A DNA stretch of 15,661 nucleotides, from positions 1 to 15,661 of the forward strand of contig DATDSA010000021.1 in NCBI GenBank assembly GCA_035291485.1. The letters run 5' to 3'. The DNA is from 9FT-COMBO-53-11 sp035291485 (GTDB lineage Bacteria > Patescibacteriota > WWE3 > 9FT-COMBO-53-11). A program made the position numbers and the translations under genes. The notes beneath the pieces were generated by a model. That model saw only the letters and a list, made by a program, of their open reading frames with translations. It made no database searches and was not told the origin of the DNA. Below are positions 13,473 through 15,661 of the stretch, piece by piece. The first letter of the stretch is position 1. Every line of letters begins with the position of its first letter.

Positions 13473-13918
13473 CACCAAACTGGGAAGATCTCGTGGAGGG
13501 CCTTAAAAAATCCGGCCACAACCACCCCGACCAAAAACCCCCCCAGGATATCGACCGGATAGTGCACCCCGACCATCACTCTGCCAACCCCCACCGCCAC
13601 CGCCAGGAGCAGAATGGCCGTTCCGGGTATTTTCTCGGTAAAGAAAACCGCCGAACCCAAAGCCGCTAGAAGGACCGTGTGGCCGGAGGGAAAAGAACCA
13701 TAGAAATCGCGCTGAGCCACCTCGATCAGAGGTTGAAAACCCTCCGCCACGAAGGGCCGGGGAACGGAGAGAAAGGTCTTCAGGGCCTCCGAAAGCGCGA
13801 AGGACACCACAATCGTCACCAGGATCCGCACCAGGTCGTGCCTCTCCCGCCGCACCCAGAGGTACGGCACAGCCAGAAACGCAAGATAGGGAAGATATAC
13901 GGCTAAAAAAATTGCCAT
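13472..13918 (-). CDS. PAP2-family membrane phosphatase
   Basis: The 148-residue protein has the three-part PAP2 active site: KTFLSVPRP (K47, R54), PSGH (77-80) and GRVMVGVHYPVD (R113, H119, D123). About five hydrophobic segments are present. PAP2 enzymes of this size dephosphorylate phosphatidic acid, phosphatidylglycerophosphate or undecaprenyl pyrophosphate. Direct coupling to uppP (1-nt stop/start overlap) favours a polyprenyl-phosphate role, but this is inference. Its start lies one base after the stop of the upstream methyltransferase-like gene (TGAAATG). Confidence 0.9.
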   Translation of the reverse strand: MAIFLAVYLPYLAFLAVPYLWVRRERHDLVRILVTIVVSFALSEALKTFLSVPRPFVAEGFQPLIEVAQRDFYGSFPSGHTVLLAALGSAVFFTEKIPGTAILLLAVAVGVGRVMVGVHYPVDILGGFLVGVVVAGFFKALHEIFPVW

Positions 13919-13919
13919 T

Positions 13920-14594
13920 TCAGCGACAGATAAAGAGAAAATTCCCTCCCATCCCTCCCAGAAAACCGAGGAGAGGAATTTTCACCACCTCAACCTTAGC
14001 AAATACCCGTCCCAGCAGCGCACCAAACTGGGAATGCGAAAATCCGCCGGCCCGATTAATCACAATCAAACCCTTCGGGTTTGCAATTCGCCTTAGGTGG
14101 CGCAAAAACTGCTCTTCCTCGAAATTCAGAGGGAAATTTCCTCCCAGATAGGCGTCCACAAAAACCAGATCAAAAGGTTCCCCTTGATAAGAAGAGACGT
14201 ACTCTCCCCCATCGCCGGTGATGATCTCAAGATTCGGAATCCTGTCCAAATCGAAAAATTGCCGTGCGATCTTAAGGATCTCTTCATCAATCTCCACTCC
14301 CACCATTTTCAATCCGGGGAATTTTCGCGAGAGAAGATGGAGAATTGTGCCCCCGCCGACTCCGATCACCACCGCCCGACCGGGATTGGCAAGACGGGAA
14401 GAAACTTCTTCCACTGCCTTGTACCAATAGCGATGGGGCAGATCCGGAGTGTTGACCGAAACGGACTGGGGATACCCCCCGACCTCCAAAACCAAACCGC
14501 CATTTTTTTCCCAAACGTTAATTTTCCCGCTGAGGGGAGAGGAAGTCGCGTGGACGACCTTGGGGTTAGCGCCGAATAATGTTCTTACCGACAT
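13920..14594 (-). CDS. Spermidine-synthase-like protein (SAM-binding Rossmann fold)
   Basis: The 224-residue protein has a short N-terminal beta domain and a class I methyltransferase-type fold: VVIGVGGGT (75-83), the acidic VGVEIDEE (E101) at the end of strand 2, ITGDGGEYV (125-133) and FDLVFVDAYLGG (141-152). This arrangement is that of the spermidine/spermine synthase family, but the motif after strand 4 reads VDAYLGGNFP rather than the usual DSxDPxGP of genuine aminopropyltransferases, so the substrate is uncertain and polyamine synthesis should not be assumed. ATG 14594 overlaps the serS 3' end by 29 nt; a longer in-frame extension to 14693 would lie wholly inside serS and is unlikely. 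There is no strong Shine-Dalgarno, fitting translational coupling to serS. Confidence 0.8.
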   Translation of the reverse strand: MSVRTLFGANPKVVHATSSPLSGKINVWEKNGGLVLEVGGYPQSVSVNTPDLPHRYWYKAVEEVSSRLANPGRAVVIGVGGGTILHLLSRKFPGLKMVGVEIDEEILKIARQFFDLDRIPNLEIITGDGGEYVSSYQGEPFDLVFVDAYLGGNFPLNFEEEQFLRHLRRIANPKGLIVINRAGGFSHSQFGALLGRVFAKVEVVKIPLLGFLGGMGGNFLFICR

Positions 14595-15661
14595 AGGAAA
14601 CGAGAACCTTGGGTACCTCGATCGAGCCGTCTTCCTGTTGGTAATTTTCCAGGATGGAGACCAGAGCCCGGGAGGTCGCGATCGCCGTCCCATTCAAGGT
14701 GTGGACATACTCCGTGGTTCCGTCGCCCTTGCGATATTTGATGTTGAGCCGCCGCGCCTGGTAATCGGTCGTGTTGGAGGTGGAGGTCACTTCTCCCCAC
14801 TCTCCTCGCCCCGGCATCCAGGATTCCAGATCAAATTTGCGGTAAGCCGCCGCCCCTAGATCACCGGACCGGATGTCCACCACCCGATAGGGCAGTTTCA
14901 GGCCCTGGAAGATTTTTTCTTCCAAGCCCAGGAGGTACTCGTGCAGGCGCTCCGATTCCTGGGGGCGGCAGAAGATAAACATCTCCACCTTTGAGAACTG
15001 GTGCACCCGGTATAGGCCCTTGGAAAATTGGCCGTAACTGCCCGATTCCCGGCGGAAGCAGTGCGAAAATCCGGCGTATTTCAAGGGAAGATTTTTCTCC
15101 TCCAATATCTGTCCGGCTTGGTATCCCCCCAGCGTGATCTCGGCGGTGCCGATCAAACCCAGATCTTCTCCTTCGACGTTGTAGATGTTGGACTCGGGAC
15201 CGCGGGGCACGAACCCGATCCCGTCGATAATCTCCTCCCGCGCCAAGTCGGGAGTAATAAACGGCGTGAATTCCTCTTTCAGAAGAAGGTCGAAAGCGTA
15301 TTTGATCAGGGCAAATTCGAGAAGTACCGCCTCGTTCTTGAGGTAGTAGAATTTGGAACCGGCGACCCGCGCCCCGGCGTCAAAATCAACCAGATCCAAC
15401 TTTTTGGCCAACTGCTCGTGGTCGAGTGGTTTAAATTTCGGTTTCGGCGGTTTATCGGCGCGGAGGATTTTGTTGTCCTCTTCCTTAAAACCGCGCGGGG
15501 TCTTGGGGTGGATCAGGTTAGGAATCTGTCTGAGAATTTTTTCGAGCTGTTCCTCCAGGTTTTTTAGCTGGGGCTCGAGATTTTTTAGCTCGGCTTTGAT
15601 ATCGGTCGCCCGTTTGATCACCTCGGCAGACGGCTTCCGGCTGAGCTGGTTTCTCTCGGCG
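14566..15661 (-). CDS. serS: Seryl-tRNA synthetase (N-terminus cut by window edge)
   Basis: This class II synthetase charges tRNA-Ser. The visible 364 or so codons begin inside the N-terminal tRNA-binding coiled coil (AERNQLSRKPSAEVIKRA, then ELKNLEPQLKNLEEQLEKIL) and continue without a stop to the right edge, so only about 40 N-terminal residues are missing. The catalytic domain shows the serine-site TAEI, motif 2 around FSHCFRRESGSYGQFSKGLY, ESWMPGRGEWGEVTSTSNTTDYQARR, and motif 3 in HTLNGTAIATSRALVSILEN. A GTG at 15621 is an internal valine, not the start. It is the first visible gene of the operon with the spermidine-synthase-like, PAP2 and uppP genes. Confidence 0.96.
   Translation of the reverse strand, partial: AERNQLSRKPSAEVIKRATDIKAELKNLEPQLKNLEEQLEKILRQIPNLIHPKTPRGFKEEDNKILRADKPPKPKFKPLDHEQLAKKLDLVDFDAGARVAGSKFYYLKNEAVLLEFALIKYAFDLLLKEEFTPFITPDLAREEIIDGIGFVPRGPESNIYNVEGEDLGLIGTAEITLGGYQAGQILEEKNLPLKYAGFSHCFRRESGSYGQFSKGLYRVHQFSKVEMFIFCRPQESERLHEYLLGLEEKIFQGLKLPYRVVDIRSGDLGAAAYRKFDLESWMPGRGEWGEVTSTSNTTDYQARRLNIKYRKGDGTTEYVHTLNGTAIATSRALVSILENYQQEDGSIEVPKVLVSYVGKNIIRR

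Noticed and set aside
1..15661. CRISPR array, transposon, integrase or tRNA genes
   Set aside because: I saw no regularly spaced direct repeats, transposase or integrase motifs, or tRNA cloverleaf with a TTCRANNC arm on either strand.

Overview
The window reads as a chromosomal housekeeping region of a bacterium, most likely a Candidate Phyla Radiation (Patescibacteria) lineage. The basis is inference from gene content: a compact SecA with a shortened helical-wing region and a SEC-C tail, a membrane-anchored Clp-like ATPase, a coiled-coil M23-type protein beside FtsEX, a YerC-like Trp-repressor protein, a DUF458 protein and many very short intergenic gaps. The code is standard: a release factor 2 with SPF and GGQ motifs is present and several genes end in TGA. 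GC content is moderate to high. I cannot assign a phylum.

Layout, left to right. Positions 1-330 hold the 5' part of a TrpR/YerC-like regulator on the minus strand, with a clear sigma70-type promoter and a perfect palindrome at its expected start site. Positions 430-1473 hold a string of small minus-strand transcription units, each with a recognisable promoter and intrinsic terminator: one of about 260 nt (ORF or RNA), an 85-residue acidic protein gene, and an apparently non-coding structured transcript of about 200 nt. Two of the terminators share the same 10-bp stem, 300 bp apart.

Positions 1474-8677 hold a tight minus-strand cluster, read from right to left: DUF3307 membrane protein, membrane-anchored double-AAA+ Clp-like ATPase, prfB, a small membrane protein with an OB-like domain, ftsE, ftsX and a secreted coiled-coil peptidase. 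Upstream of it, also on the minus strand, is secA (8763-11264). FtsE-FtsX plus the coiled-coil peptidase form a recognisable cell-wall-splitting module, but the peptidase's LytM domain is circularly permuted. Divergent from secA is a membrane-anchored extracytoplasmic protein on the plus strand, followed by a DUF458 RNase H-fold protein.

Positions 12699-15661 hold a second minus-strand operon: serS (cut by the right edge), a spermidine-synthase-like methyltransferase-fold protein, a PAP2 phosphatase and uppP (undecaprenyl diphosphatase), with overlaps or gaps of 1-30 nt.

The items most worth following up are the Clp-like ATPase that lacks both canonical pore-loop motifs, the first-ring arginine fingers and the ClpP-docking tripeptide; the permuted LytM domain; and the small-transcript region at 430-1473, whose non-coding leader carries an 8-nt sequence complementary to the Shine-Dalgarno of the next gene.
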